Shown piece after piece: positions 14,796 to 20,204 of a DNA stretch of 25,682 bases. The stretch's first letter is position 1, and the number at the start of each line of letters is the position of its first letter. The stretch is from a virus. The stretch is taken from positions 1 to 25,682 of the IMG/VR virus record IMGVR_UViG_3300010160_000205. One strand, given 5' to 3'. A program made the translations under genes and the position numbers. Under the pieces are notes generated by a model. The model was not told where the DNA came from. It ran no database searches and saw only the letters and a program-made list of their open reading frames with translations.

Positions 14796-14823
14796 TTTTA
14801 TCCCTTCGTCGTTTGGTATTACT

Positions 14824-14852
14824 ATTATATCAGGTTTACTTCTTTGAGTACA
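14824..14852 (-). promoter_or_regulatory. promoter (repeat family) overlapping the end of the 59-aa gene
   Basis: TGTACT (14847-14852), 17 bp, TATAAT (14824-14829). The last codons and TAA stop of the upstream gene lie inside the spacer (AAGTAAACCTGATATAAT). Confidence 0.8.
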
Positions 14853-15015
14853 TTACCTTGCACAAGGCTTCGTACTTTTCATCTAGGAACTTGATTAAGT
14901 TTTCAGGGAGGGGCTGAATCTCTACCTCGCCACGTTCTGAACGACCGCGTCCGCGCTTAGCCAGTTTGACACCGGCGTATAGAACCGCGCTGTCCTTGAC
15001 TAATCCTTTGAACAT
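14836..15015 (-). CDS. small basic hypothetical protein, 59 aa
   Basis: Start at the ATG at 15015, preceded by AAAGGAAAGAA; a reading from 15039 would include that ribosome site. N-terminal half is basic (KLAKRGRGRSERG), C-terminal half is a short amphipathic helix. It has its own promoter and a hairpin at the predicted 5' end of the mRNA. No family recognised. Confidence 0.68.
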   Translation of the reverse strand: MFKGLVKDSAVLYAGVKLAKRGRGRSERGEVEIQPLPENLIKFLDEKYEALCKVMYSKK

Positions 15016-15032
15016 TTTCTTTCCTTTTCTAC

Positions 15033-15047
15033 CAGCCACCTTGGCTG
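15033..15047 (-). promoter_or_regulatory. 5'-terminal mRNA hairpin
   Basis: CAGCCA / TGGCTG with a 3-nt loop, one base after the predicted transcription start of the 15015 gene. Confidence 0.5.
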
Positions 15048-15055
15048 ATAGGTTA

Positions 15056-15084
15056 ATTATAACATGGTGGTGGTAGAAAGTAAA
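15056..15084 (-). promoter_or_regulatory. promoter (repeat family)
   Basis: TTTACT (15079-15084), 17 bp, TATAAT (15056-15061); here the -10 is preceded by CATGT rather than CCTGA. The -35 begins just after the stop of the 15087 gene. Confidence 0.8.
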
Positions 15085-15086
15085 CC

Positions 15087-15362
15087 TTACTCGTCGGTAA
15101 CGTCTTCCTCATCCGGCCACATCTCCGGGCGTAGGGCAAATTCGTATTGGTCACCCCTCCAGGAGTTTGTCCCGAACGAGATGTCTTCTTCCATTAGTTT
15201 GTTTAGGGACAGGACCGCAGTGTGTCCTTCGGCCTTAAACATGATGACCAGCTTCGTGTCTGACTGTTCAGGGTCATCAACGAGAGCTACAGTGAACGGC
15301 ATCCCACCAACTCCATTTCGGTGAGTATCCATATCTACAATTTCTAGCTTATCGGCGTTCAT
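15087..15362 (-). CDS. hypothetical protein, 91 aa
   Basis: ATG at 15362 overlaps the upstream stop as ATGA, preceded by AAGAGAG; the longer frame to 15377 is not favoured. Beta-rich with an acidic end (MWPDEEDVTDE). No motif or family recognised. Last gene of the operon starting at 16764. Confidence 0.68.
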   Translation of the reverse strand: MNADKLEIVDMDTHRNGVGGMPFTVALVDDPEQSDTKLVIMFKAEGHTAVLSLNKLMEEDISFGTNSWRGDQYEFALRPEMWPDEEDVTDE

Positions 15363-15523
15363 GATTCTCTCTTCCATTCTGGTCGTCTCTTAGAAATCTC
15401 ATGGGTTGCTAAATCCATCTTGTGTTTGTGCAGCCAATCCTTTGCTACAGTTTCATTGATGAACTCACCCAGCCATTTTCCTTGTGGGTCGAACACATTT
15501 ACAAGATCGTATAAGCTACTCAT
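15359..15523 (-). CDS. hypothetical protein, 54 aa
   Basis: ATG at 15523 overlaps the stop of the HTH gene (ATGA) and its stop overlaps the next start (ATGA), so it lies in a fully coupled series. It begins SLYDLVNVFDPQGKWLGEF and has a basic C-terminus (SKRRPEWKRES). Function unknown; the tight coupling is the main support. Confidence 0.7.
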   Translation of the reverse strand: MSSLYDLVNVFDPQGKWLGEFINETVAKDWLHKHKMDLATHEISKRRPEWKRES

Positions 15524-16101
15524 TGAGAAACTCGATTAGCTGTCTTGACTGGCGTATAGCAAGTGCTCTTACCAGTCTTAGGTTGCAAGTATCCGTAACG
15601 AGCTAATCGAAAGCGTAGAGCTCCATGAGTAACCCCAAGGCATTTAGCAAGACGGTACAGAGTAACTTTTTCTACCGTGTAAGCTTTCCAAACTAAAGCG
15701 CTGTACTCTTCAGCTTCAGCTCGGTATTGTTTGTGGTCGTAGCGAACTTTCTGTGCAAGAGGTTGTAGCTCAAGTAAACGAGCTAGAGTCTCCTTGCTTG
15801 GCAAGATCGGTACATGCACATCTTTAACCTCAACGTCTTCAAGTGGAACAGACGGCATAGGGAATTCTCCGGGATTAGCAAGAATGCTAAGAACGAGAGA
15901 AGGCTGGGCTGATGATTCGATTTGACGAATACGCTCTCGGGTAAGACCCATTGCATTCGCAAGACTTTGCAGTGTCCACTTGTTACAGCGGAGTGCGTAC
16001 ACGTAAGCTGCACGAGTTTCTTTGTCTTTGATTAGACCAAGTTTAACGGTAGCTTCGAACGGCAACACTAAGTGTTGTCTAACTTCTTTTTTTACTATCA
16101 T
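15520..16101 (-). CDS. DNA-binding protein with two HTH segments (sigma-region-4-like)
   Basis: 193 residues, ATG at 16101 after AAAGGAAAC. The first HTH (residues 42-64, WTLQSLANAMGLTRERIRQIE) closely resembles sigma-70 region 4, which contacts the -35 element. A second HTH (residues 144-168, VTLYRLAKCLGVTHGALRFRLARYG) follows a linker with LARLLELQPLAQKVRYD. The layout matches the 165-residue protein at 5714-6211. With about twenty very similar promoters around it, a phage transcription factor is an attractive inference, but nothing in the sequence shows RNA polymerase binding. Confidence 0.8.
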   Translation of the reverse strand: MIVKKEVRQHLVLPFEATVKLGLIKDKETRAAYVYALRCNKWTLQSLANAMGLTRERIRQIESSAQPSLVLSILANPGEFPMPSVPLEDVEVKDVHVPILPSKETLARLLELQPLAQKVRYDHKQYRAEAEEYSALVWKAYTVEKVTLYRLAKCLGVTHGALRFRLARYGYLQPKTGKSTCYTPVKTANRVSQ

Positions 16102-16110
16102 TTGTTTCCT

Positions 16111-16320
16111 TTAGTTAATTGCTAGTGGGTCGCACGTAGGGAGAGTGTGAGTTCTCCAGTCGGTAATAACTGTGTCTAGTACCTCGGCAAGATCTTCCGG
16201 TAATTGCGCTGCGATAAGCTTTACAGTCGCAACTGTAACCGCATTCCCTGTAAAGATATCATCGTGCTCAGACTGATTGAATCCGCACATGTGACACAAG
16301 TCTCCTCCGCCACTACTCAT
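16111..16320 (-). CDS. hypothetical protein, 69 aa, possible zinc site
   Basis: ATG at 16320 overlaps the upstream stop (ATGA). CHMCGF near residue 9 plus a following H may bind zinc; the rest is helical (VKLIAAQLPEDLAEVLDTVITDW). No family recognised. Confidence 0.68.
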   Translation of the reverse strand: MSSGGGDLCHMCGFNQSEHDDIFTGNAVTVATVKLIAAQLPEDLAEVLDTVITDWRTHTLPTCDPLAIN

Positions 16321-16472
16321 GCGGCCACCTGCGCTTGACTCTTAATACGAGCTTGGAGATCTGAAACCATGTGGGCAAGGTGATGGAATCCCGCATTTTG
16401 GCAGGAAGCTTTCTCTTTGCCAAGCGCGCGCAGAATTAACTCTACGTCTTTGTCGGTAAGTTCGATGTTCAT
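16317..16472 (-). CDS. small helical protein, 51 aa
   Basis: ATG at 16472 two bases after the stop of the preceding gene; its TGA overlaps the next ATG. It starts MNIELTDKDVELILRALGKEKA and continues as a single helical protein (LAHMVSDLQARIKSQA). Similar short LTxxEaxxixxaL-type proteins are frequent in phages, with no known function. Confidence 0.7.
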   Translation of the reverse strand: MNIELTDKDVELILRALGKEKASCQNAGFHHLAHMVSDLQARIKSQAQVAA

Positions 16473-16473
16473 A

Positions 16474-16764
16474 TTAAATCGCCCCTTCTTTTGAGAGGAC
16501 CGCGTTCTTTACAAGCGCGACCACGTCTTTGTTAAATCCACCAATGTTGTACTCCATAACTTCATCCATGTCAGGCGCACCTAAATCGTAGCGTTTCCAA
16601 TCATAGATTGTCGCAACAGACCCATCTGAAAACATGTGGGTCCATTCAACGGTAACTTTGTCACCTGGGTAGTAGAACGTTGGTTCGTCAAATGCCTTAA
16701 TGAGATCTCTCATTGTAGTTGTGACATACCCTTGTAGGGATGTTCCATTTGCGATGTTGCTCAT
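16474..16764 (-). CDS. conserved phage hypothetical protein, 96 aa
   Basis: ATG at 16764, preceded by GAAAGGAC and a repeat-family promoter. The core DLIKAFDEPTFYYPGDKVTVEWTHMF and SVATIYDWKRY matches a pattern I associate with a common actinobacteriophage family of unknown function. Soluble alpha/beta protein; no catalytic motif. First gene of a six-gene operon ending at 15087. Confidence 0.8.
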   Translation of the reverse strand: MSNIANGTSLQGYVTTTMRDLIKAFDEPTFYYPGDKVTVEWTHMFSDGSVATIYDWKRYDLGAPDMDEVMEYNIGGFNKDVVALVKNAVLSKEGAI

Positions 16765-16793
16765 TTCTTTGTCCTTTCGTCGTTGTTAGTACT

Positions 16794-16822
16794 ATTATAT
16801 CATGTTTACTTGTCTAAGTAAA
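16794..16822 (-). promoter_or_regulatory. promoter (repeat family) within the end of the 74-aa gene
   Basis: TTTACT (16817-16822), 17 bp, TATAAT (16794-16799). The -35 and spacer also encode the last residues YLDK and the stop of the upstream gene. GTTTACTT-AGAC-AAGTAAAC forms a perfect inverted repeat across the -35 and spacer. Confidence 0.85.
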
Positions 16823-17030
16823 CTATCTCCACAAATTCATTTGCCCAGGCGGTAAGCCCAGCTTCCATCTTGTTTTTATGATGACCGCAGAAGAATAGCT
16901 CAGCTCCGGAGTTCCCTTTTACTTTCCAGATTGCCTGAGCTGTCTGGCAGGAATCACAAGGAACCCAACCGTAGGAATCCTTGGGTGCTTCCTCAAGTAC
17001 TTCTACTTCTTCAGTAATAGTAGACTCCAC
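16806..17030 (-). CDS. DUF7455-like small zinc-binding protein
   Basis: 74 residues from the GTG at 17030, preceded by AAAGGAGA at 7 bases; the long frame up to 17258 overlaps two other genes and is rejected. The motif CDSCQTAQAIWKV...ELFFCGHHKNKM is characteristic of short actinobacterial and phage proteins of the DUF7455 type, with two Cys, one Cys and two His likely forming a zinc site. Function unknown. Confidence 0.82.
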   Translation of the reverse strand: MESTITEEVEVLEEAPKDSYGWVPCDSCQTAQAIWKVKGNSGAELFFCGHHKNKMEAGLTAWANEFVEIVYLDK

Positions 17031-17064
17031 GTTCTCTCCTTTAGTTAAGTTAATCATACTTGGT

Positions 17065-17304
17065 TTAGAAATTATTGTTTGGGTTGTACCAACCTTCGCG
17101 TGAGTTTTCCTCACCGCATTTGTTGCACACCCACTCGGCAAACCATGTGACAGTATCGTGCGAGTACTCTTCGATGCTAGGAACCTCATAACAAGCATCG
17201 CACTCGTCATTGCCGCAGTCAAGCTCTTGAATACCTTCACTCTCATCTGCGCCGGCAATCTGCCATTCAGACCCAGAGACGCCTGGTGGATAGTTGCTAC
17301 TCAT
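17065..17304 (-). CDS. conserved actinophage-type protein with zinc ribbon, 79 aa
   Basis: ATG at 17304 overlaps the upstream stop (TAATG). The opening MSSNYPPGVSGSEWQIAG is a pattern I associate with small actinobacteriophage proteins. Cysteine pairs CGNDECDAC (residues 30-38) and CNKC (residues 60-63) form a probable zinc ribbon. No known activity. Confidence 0.78.
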   Translation of the reverse strand: MSSNYPPGVSGSEWQIAGADESEGIQELDCGNDECDACYEVPSIEEYSHDTVTWFAEWVCNKCGEENSREGWYNPNNNF

Positions 17305-17495
17305 TAGTTGTTCCGGTGATTTAGGAAGTCTTCAATGGTGTTGTGAATCGCATCATTAATGTTATCGGCAAGTTTGTCGATTTCTTCCTGAGTGAATTCT
17401 ACCGCACCTTCTTCATCCATGTAACACCACATATGCTTAAGTTGATCTAAGGTCAGACTTGAGTCGTAGATCACTTGGTCTTCTTGTTCTTCCAT
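17304..17495 (-). CDS. small acidic helical protein, 63 aa
   Basis: ATG at 17495, preceded by GAAGGGAAG and a repeat-family promoter. The segment LTLDQLKHMWCYMDEEGAVEFTQEEIDKLADNINDAIHNTIEDFLN matches the 68-residue protein at 21503-21709 in pattern (VLYxxxxT..., FTxxxLDKLxxxLNDxxxxxxxDFI), so the two are paralogs. Function unknown. Confidence 0.75.
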   Translation of the reverse strand: MEEQEDQVIYDSSLTLDQLKHMWCYMDEEGAVEFTQEEIDKLADNINDAIHNTIEDFLNHRNN

Positions 17496-17525
17496 TTTCT
17501 TCCCTTCGTCGTTTTGTATAAGTTA

Positions 17526-17554
17526 ATTATATCATACTATAGATCTAAAGTAAA
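17526..17554 (-). promoter_or_regulatory. promoter (repeat family)
   Basis: TTTACT (17549-17554), 17 bp, TATAAT (17526-17531), with GTATGA before the -10. Starts the 63-, 79- and 74-residue gene operon. Confidence 0.85.
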
Positions 17555-17567
17555 CTAAGGTGTTGAA

Positions 17568-17593
17568 GGTACCCTACCGGTGAGTAGGGTACC
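17568..17593 (-). terminator. hairpin after the 147-aa gene
   Basis: GGTACCCTAC / GTAGGGTACC, 10 perfect pairs with a 6-nt loop, nine bases after the stop. The T-run is weak (TTCAACACCTT). Its flanks match those of the hairpin at 18127 but the stem sequence differs. Confidence 0.65.
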
Positions 17594-17601
17594 CGCAACT
17601 A

Positions 17602-18045
17602 CTACTCTGGGTAAGAGTTAAGGAAGAACTCTTGAAGATCTGCATCAACCCAGAAGCCTCTGTAGAAAGGACTCATTGATGAGTCTTCTGTATCTAAAAG
17701 ATTCTTAAAGTAGTCTTCAATTACTTCTTCTTTTACATCAACACTCATGAAGGGGAGGTACCGTGTTCCTTCAATTGTAATGTAGGTGCCCGCATCTAAC
17801 CAGTGATATGTGTTATCTGGGTATCTGAAGGTTACTACTTGACCGTCTGCATCTACTTCAACAACTTCTGCTTGGTCTACATTAAGTGATGGTTCTACTT
17901 GGATATCTTGGAATAGGGTTCTACTTGCTATGTAGCTTTTAAGAGAGGTTGTCTTTGAGTTCTTAAACAACTCGTGGAACTTTTGTGAAGGTGTAAGTGT
18001 GGTGTCTTGTGAGACCTTTACTATATCTAAGTGTGTTGGGTACAT
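17602..18045 (-). CDS. hypothetical protein, paralog of 18162-18608 product
   Basis: 147 residues from the ATG at 18045; the frame opens four codons earlier at a TTG that is really part of the TTGGAACC ribosome-site element. The N-terminal KFHELFKNSKTTSLKSYI and C-terminal FMSVDVKEEVIEDYF align with the neighbouring 148-residue protein (HFERKFKNTPAVDFKSYL; ILSFDVDYEDIIVYL). Acidic, beta-rich centre with a YLPF segment. Same promoter, 5' hairpin, ribosome-site and terminator arrangement as its paralog, which points to duplication of the whole cassette. No known family. Confidence 0.76.
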   Translation of the reverse strand: MYPTHLDIVKVSQDTTLTPSQKFHELFKNSKTTSLKSYIASRTLFQDIQVEPSLNVDQAEVVEVDADGQVVTFRYPDNTYHWLDAGTYITIEGTRYLPFMSVDVKEEVIEDYFKNLLDTEDSSMSPFYRGFWVDADLQEFFLNSYPE

Positions 18046-18066
18046 TTTAGGTTCCAATCTAATTAC

Positions 18067-18081
18067 TAACCCTTGTGGTTA
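18067..18081 (-). promoter_or_regulatory. 5'-terminal mRNA hairpin
   Basis: TAACC / GGTTA stem with a 5-nt loop beginning two bases after the predicted transcription start of the 18045 gene. Confidence 0.6.
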
Positions 18082-18089
18082 ATAAGATA

Positions 18090-18118
18090 ATTATATCATA
18101 CTTTTATTATAAAGTAAA
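18090..18118 (-). promoter_or_regulatory. promoter (repeat family)
   Basis: TTTACT (18113-18118), 17 bp, TATAAT (18090-18095), GTATGA before the -10. The 28-bp element is identical to the copy at 18653-18681. Confidence 0.88.
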
Positions 18119-18126
18119 CAATTGAA

Positions 18127-18153
18127 GGTAACCCTCAAGGGGAGAGGGTTACC
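18127..18153 (-). terminator. hairpin after the 148-aa gene
   Basis: GGTAACCCTC / GAGGGTTACC, 10 perfect pairs, loop of 7 nt, just after the stop and immediately before the next promoter. Weak T-run. Stem differs from, but flanks match, the hairpin at 17568. Confidence 0.65.
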
Positions 18154-18161
18154 CGCAACTA

Positions 18162-18608
18162 TTACTTTAGTGGGTACTTGTCCGCATCTTCTTGGGTAAC
18201 TGGGATCATCTGACCGAAGTCTTGGTTAGTGAACTCAGAGTTAAGGTAGACTATAATGTCTTCATAATCTACATCAAAAGAAAGAATTGTGTAATTGTAG
18301 GTAGGATTACTGAAGTCTACTGTGTAATCTTTAGAACCTGTGTCTTCTACTAAGGTAGGTTCTAACTGATCTTCATCTACTGAATAGTAGATACCTTGTG
18401 GAGTCTTTACTAGGTAGTGACCCGCATCCCCAGAACCTGTACCTATAGATAGAAGGATGGTTCCTTCTGGGAGGTTAAAGGTGTAAGGGGTTTCTAGAGA
18501 CTCGTAAAAGTAGTATCTGTTGTTTTCATCATTTAGATATGATTTGAAATCTACTGCTGGGGTGTTCTTGAACTTTCTTTCAAAGTGATTAAGAGTTGAA
18601 TCTTTCAT
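18162..18608 (-). CDS. hypothetical protein, paralog of 17602-18045 product
   Basis: 148 residues from the ATG at 18608; the four codons before it (from a TTG) belong to the ribosome-site element. Acidic, rich in Y, D, T; predicted mostly beta (GTILLSIGTGSGDAGHYLVKTPQGIYYSVDEDQLEP). No signal or membrane segment. Similar in pattern to its neighbour (see KSYL and SFDVDYEDI). Function unknown. Confidence 0.76.
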   Translation of the reverse strand: MKDSTLNHFERKFKNTPAVDFKSYLNDENNRYYFYESLETPYTFNLPEGTILLSIGTGSGDAGHYLVKTPQGIYYSVDEDQLEPTLVEDTGSKDYTVDFSNPTYNYTILSFDVDYEDIIVYLNSEFTNQDFGQMIPVTQEDADKYPLK

Positions 18609-18628
18609 TTTAGGTTCCAATCTATTTT

Positions 18629-18645
18629 TTAACCTCGGTGGTTAA
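18629..18645 (-). promoter_or_regulatory. 5'-terminal mRNA hairpin
   Basis: TTAACC / GGTTAA stem with a 5-nt loop directly at the predicted transcription start of the 18608 gene. Confidence 0.62.
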
Positions 18646-18652
18646 TAGTATA

Positions 18653-18681
18653 ATTATATCATACTTTTATTATAAAGTAAA
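18653..18681 (-). promoter_or_regulatory. promoter (repeat family)
   Basis: TTTACT (18676-18681), 17 bp, TATAAT (18653-18658); identical to the copy at 18090. Confidence 0.88.
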
Positions 18682-18720
18682 CAATTGAATTGAAGAAGGT
18701 AGAAGAAGTCATATAGATCA

Positions 18721-18732
18721 ATTATATCATGT
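18721..18732 (-). promoter_or_regulatory. additional upstream -10 (CATGATATAAT)
   Basis: A second extended -10 68 bases upstream of the 18653 promoter, with an AT-rich but non-consensus -35. Probably a tandem promoter for the same gene. Confidence 0.5.
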
Positions 18733-18773
18733 TTTATTATATTTTTGTTAAATATAAAAATAAAAATACGAAA

Positions 18774-18793
18774 GGCCCAGCGTGAGCTGGGCC
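18774..18793 (-). terminator. strong intrinsic terminator
   Basis: GGCCCAGC / GCTGGGCC, 8 perfect GC-rich pairs, 4-nt loop, followed by TTTCGTATTTTTATTTTT on the minus strand, 12 bases after the stop of the 88-aa gene. Confidence 0.92.
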
Positions 18794-18805
18794 AGTCGCG
18801 GCAAG

Positions 18806-19072
18806 TTAGCGATTCGCAGAAACGAAATCGTTGACGGTAGGATAGTGTGCGAGACAGTTAGTCATGATTGATTGCGCAGGTGACAAGTCGAGAAACGAAA
18901 TTGACGGCAGAGTTTGATTGTCGCAAGATTCGTGTTCGCAGTAGAAGTCAGAGTCAGCGAAGTTGATTTCGCAGTTGTAATTTTCGTCGGCGTCGAAATC
19001 GTTGAATAAAGTTGGGTCGATTTCGAGTGTCATTGCGTTAGTCGCAGTGGCGGTGATTTTTATTTGTGTCAT
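18806..19072 (-). CDS. hypothetical acidic protein, 88 aa
   Basis: ATG at 19072, preceded by TTGGAGAAAATC; the earlier TTG at 19084 is the ribosome element. Acidic with TCG/GAA-rich codons and two close cysteines (CEHESC near residue 46). The pattern MTQIKITATATNAMTLEIDPTLFND suggests a small beta protein. Flanked by its own promoter and strong terminator, a single-gene transcription unit. No family recognised. Confidence 0.72.
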   Translation of the reverse strand: MTQIKITATATNAMTLEIDPTLFNDFDADENYNCEINFADSDFYCEHESCDNQTLPSISFLDLSPAQSIMTNCLAHYPTVNDFVSANR

Positions 19073-19104
19073 GATTTTCTCCAATTCGTTAAGTTAATAA
19101 TTGA

Positions 19105-19133
19105 ATTATATCAGGTCAATTATATTTTGTAAA
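19105..19133 (-). promoter_or_regulatory. promoter (repeat family)
   Basis: TTTACA (19128-19133), 17 bp, TATAAT (19105-19110), with ACCTGA before the -10. Starts the 88-aa gene. Confidence 0.85.
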
Positions 19134-19153
19134 TACGAAAGGCCGGAGAGCTT

Positions 19154-19173
19154 TGGAGCGCCTTAGCGCTCCA
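19154..19173 (-). terminator. hairpin spanning the stop codon of the 82-aa gene
   Basis: TGGAGCGC / GCGCTCCA, 8 pairs with TAAG loop; the last codons form one arm and the TAA stop is in the loop. Downstream comes GGCCTTTCGTATTT as after the previous terminator. Confidence 0.6.
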
Positions 19174-19411
19174 TCGCCTCCCAGTCTCCTTCTAATAACT
19201 CACAATCTAAAATATCATCCGCACCTTCATACCACATCTTCAATTTATCCAACGATTCATTTGGGACTTCAATTACAATTGACGGCCAACTAGCTTCGCG
19301 GCTCTTTTTAATTACAATAACATTCGAACCTGAAACAAAATTCTTCAACGATTCTAACGACTCACTAAACGACATCGTTTCTGTCACGATATCTAATTCA
19401 TACTTTTTCAT
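19163..19411 (-). CDS. hypothetical protein, 82 aa
   Basis: ATG at 19411 after TTGGAGTCCAAA. Alpha/beta pattern: MKKYELDIVTETMSFSESLESLKNFV then VIVIKKSREASWPSIVIEVP and a helical acidic end. No known family; one-gene unit with its own promoter, 5' hairpin and hairpin at the stop. Confidence 0.72.
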   Translation of the reverse strand: MKKYELDIVTETMSFSESLESLKNFVSGSNVIVIKKSREASWPSIVIEVPNESLDKLKMWYEGADDILDCELLEGDWEAMER

Positions 19412-19429
19412 TTTGGACTCCAATCCATT

Positions 19430-19448
19430 TATAACGTATTTCGTTATA
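19430..19448 (-). promoter_or_regulatory. 5'-terminal mRNA hairpin
   Basis: TATAACG / CGTTATA, 7 pairs with a 5-nt loop, starting at the predicted transcription start. The stem sequence differs from its neighbours but the shape and position are kept. Confidence 0.65.
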
Positions 19449-19453
19449 GGATA

Positions 19454-19481
19454 ATTATATCAGGTTTTATTATAAAGTAAA
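19454..19481 (-). promoter_or_regulatory. promoter (repeat family)
   Basis: TTTACT (19476-19481), 16 bp, TATAAT (19454-19459), ACCTGA before the -10. Its -35 overlaps the tail of the terminator of the upstream gene. Confidence 0.83.
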
Positions 19482-19482
19482 C

Positions 19483-19512
19483 AAGCTAGGGTGCTTTGCC
19501 GCACCCTAGCTT
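19483..19512 (-). terminator. strong bidirectional intrinsic terminator
   Basis: AAGCTAGGGTGC / GCACCCTAGCTT, 12 perfect pairs with a 6-nt loop, after the stop of the 84-aa gene. Minus-strand tail GTTTACTTT also serves as the next -35; the plus strand has TTTTTATTTT. Confidence 0.9.
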
Positions 19513-19524
19513 TTTATTTTACTT

Positions 19525-19779
19525 TTAGTCTAGATAGTTTTCAATTGCCTCGGTAAGTATCTCGGTAAACTTTGTACGAAACTCTAGGACCGCAGCTTCG
19601 ATAACCGCATCTTTATCCAGAGACTTTACGAAGTCTTCAATTTCAACTGCGTCACTCTTTAGCTCAAAGAATTCATCTGCGATACGCATGTGAACTTCGC
19701 CGCGCTCTTGGCGCTCTGCAGATTCGAGAATACGGAACGCTGAGATTTCCCCAAGCTGGGCGTTAATTTCTTTTTTCAT
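19525..19779 (-). CDS. hypothetical acidic helical protein, 84 aa
   Basis: ATG at 19779 after TTGGAGTCCAA. Charged helices throughout (FRILESAERQERGEVHMRIADEFFELKSDAVEIEDFVKSLD; LEFRTKFTEILTEAIENYLD). No motif or family recognised. One-gene unit with promoter, 5' hairpin and terminator. Confidence 0.72.
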   Translation of the reverse strand: MKKEINAQLGEISAFRILESAERQERGEVHMRIADEFFELKSDAVEIEDFVKSLDKDAVIEAAVLEFRTKFTEILTEAIENYLD

Positions 19780-19804
19780 TTGGACTCCAATTCTTTTTTT
19801 GTCT

Positions 19805-19821
19805 TTAACCTTTGTGGTTAA
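19805..19821 (-). promoter_or_regulatory. 5'-terminal mRNA hairpin
   Basis: TTAACC / GGTTAA with a 5-nt loop at the predicted transcription start of the 19779 gene. Confidence 0.65.
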
Positions 19822-19828
19822 TAAGATA

Positions 19829-19857
19829 ATTATATCAGGTCAATTATAAAAAGTACA
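19829..19857 (-). promoter_or_regulatory. promoter (repeat family)
   Basis: TGTACT (19852-19857), 17 bp, TATAAT (19829-19834), GACCTGA before the -10. The -35 abuts the terminator stem of the upstream gene. Confidence 0.83.
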
Positions 19858-19884
19858 GGATAGGCGCTTTGCTTCGCGCCTACC
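19858..19884 (-). terminator. intrinsic terminator
   Basis: GGTAGGCGC / GCGCCTATCC with one bulge and an 8-nt loop, followed by TGTACTTTTT, which is also the next -35. Confidence 0.75.
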
Positions 19885-19897
19885 CCGTAGCTTTTAA

Positions 19898-20128
19898 TTA
19901 GTCTTCTAACTCAATCTCTAACTCTTCGATTTGTGCCTGAAGGTAGCTTTCAACAAGTTCCTTAACCTTTGGGCCAACAATCGCCCATACGGTTTCAAGG
20001 TCGCATGATTTCATATCTTCAAGCGAGAAATCTTCAAACTGAATTCGTGTATCGAATTCATAAACTGATGCGTAGTTTTCAAACCATCCGACAATCTCGC
20101 CGGCAACTTCGTTATTTTTATTAACCAT
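19898..20128 (-). CDS. hypothetical acidic helical protein, 76 aa
   Basis: ATG at 20128 after TTGGAGACTCAA. Aromatic and acidic N-terminal half (GWFENYASVYEFDTRIQFEDFSLEDMKSCDLE), helical C-terminus ending ELEIELED. No motif or family recognised. One-gene unit. Confidence 0.72.
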   Translation of the reverse strand: MVNKNNEVAGEIVGWFENYASVYEFDTRIQFEDFSLEDMKSCDLETVWAIVGPKVKELVESYLQAQIEELEIELED

Positions 20129-20147
20129 TTGAGTCTCCAATCAACTA

Positions 20148-20164
20148 TTAACGTAGCTCGTTAA
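20148..20164 (-). promoter_or_regulatory. 5'-terminal mRNA hairpin
   Basis: TTAACG / CGTTAA with a 5-nt loop at the predicted transcription start of the 20128 gene. Confidence 0.62.
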
Positions 20165-20171
20165 TAAGATA

Positions 20172-20200
20172 ATTATAACATGGTTCTATTATAAAATACA
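20172..20200 (-). promoter_or_regulatory. promoter (repeat family, variant)
   Basis: TGTATT (20195-20200), 17 bp, TATAAT (20172-20177), with CATGT before the -10. Nearly identical to the copy at 22101-22129. Confidence 0.75.
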
Positions 20201-20204
20201 ATCC

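Noticed and set aside
16806-17258. 150-residue version of the DUF7455-like gene
   Set aside because: The extension overlaps the 79-residue zinc-ribbon gene and runs through the AAAGGAGA ribosome site; the GTG at 17030 is preferred.
17568-18153. CRISPR-like repeats
   Set aside because: The repeated flanks are two copies of promoter and hairpin around genes, with no regular spacers.
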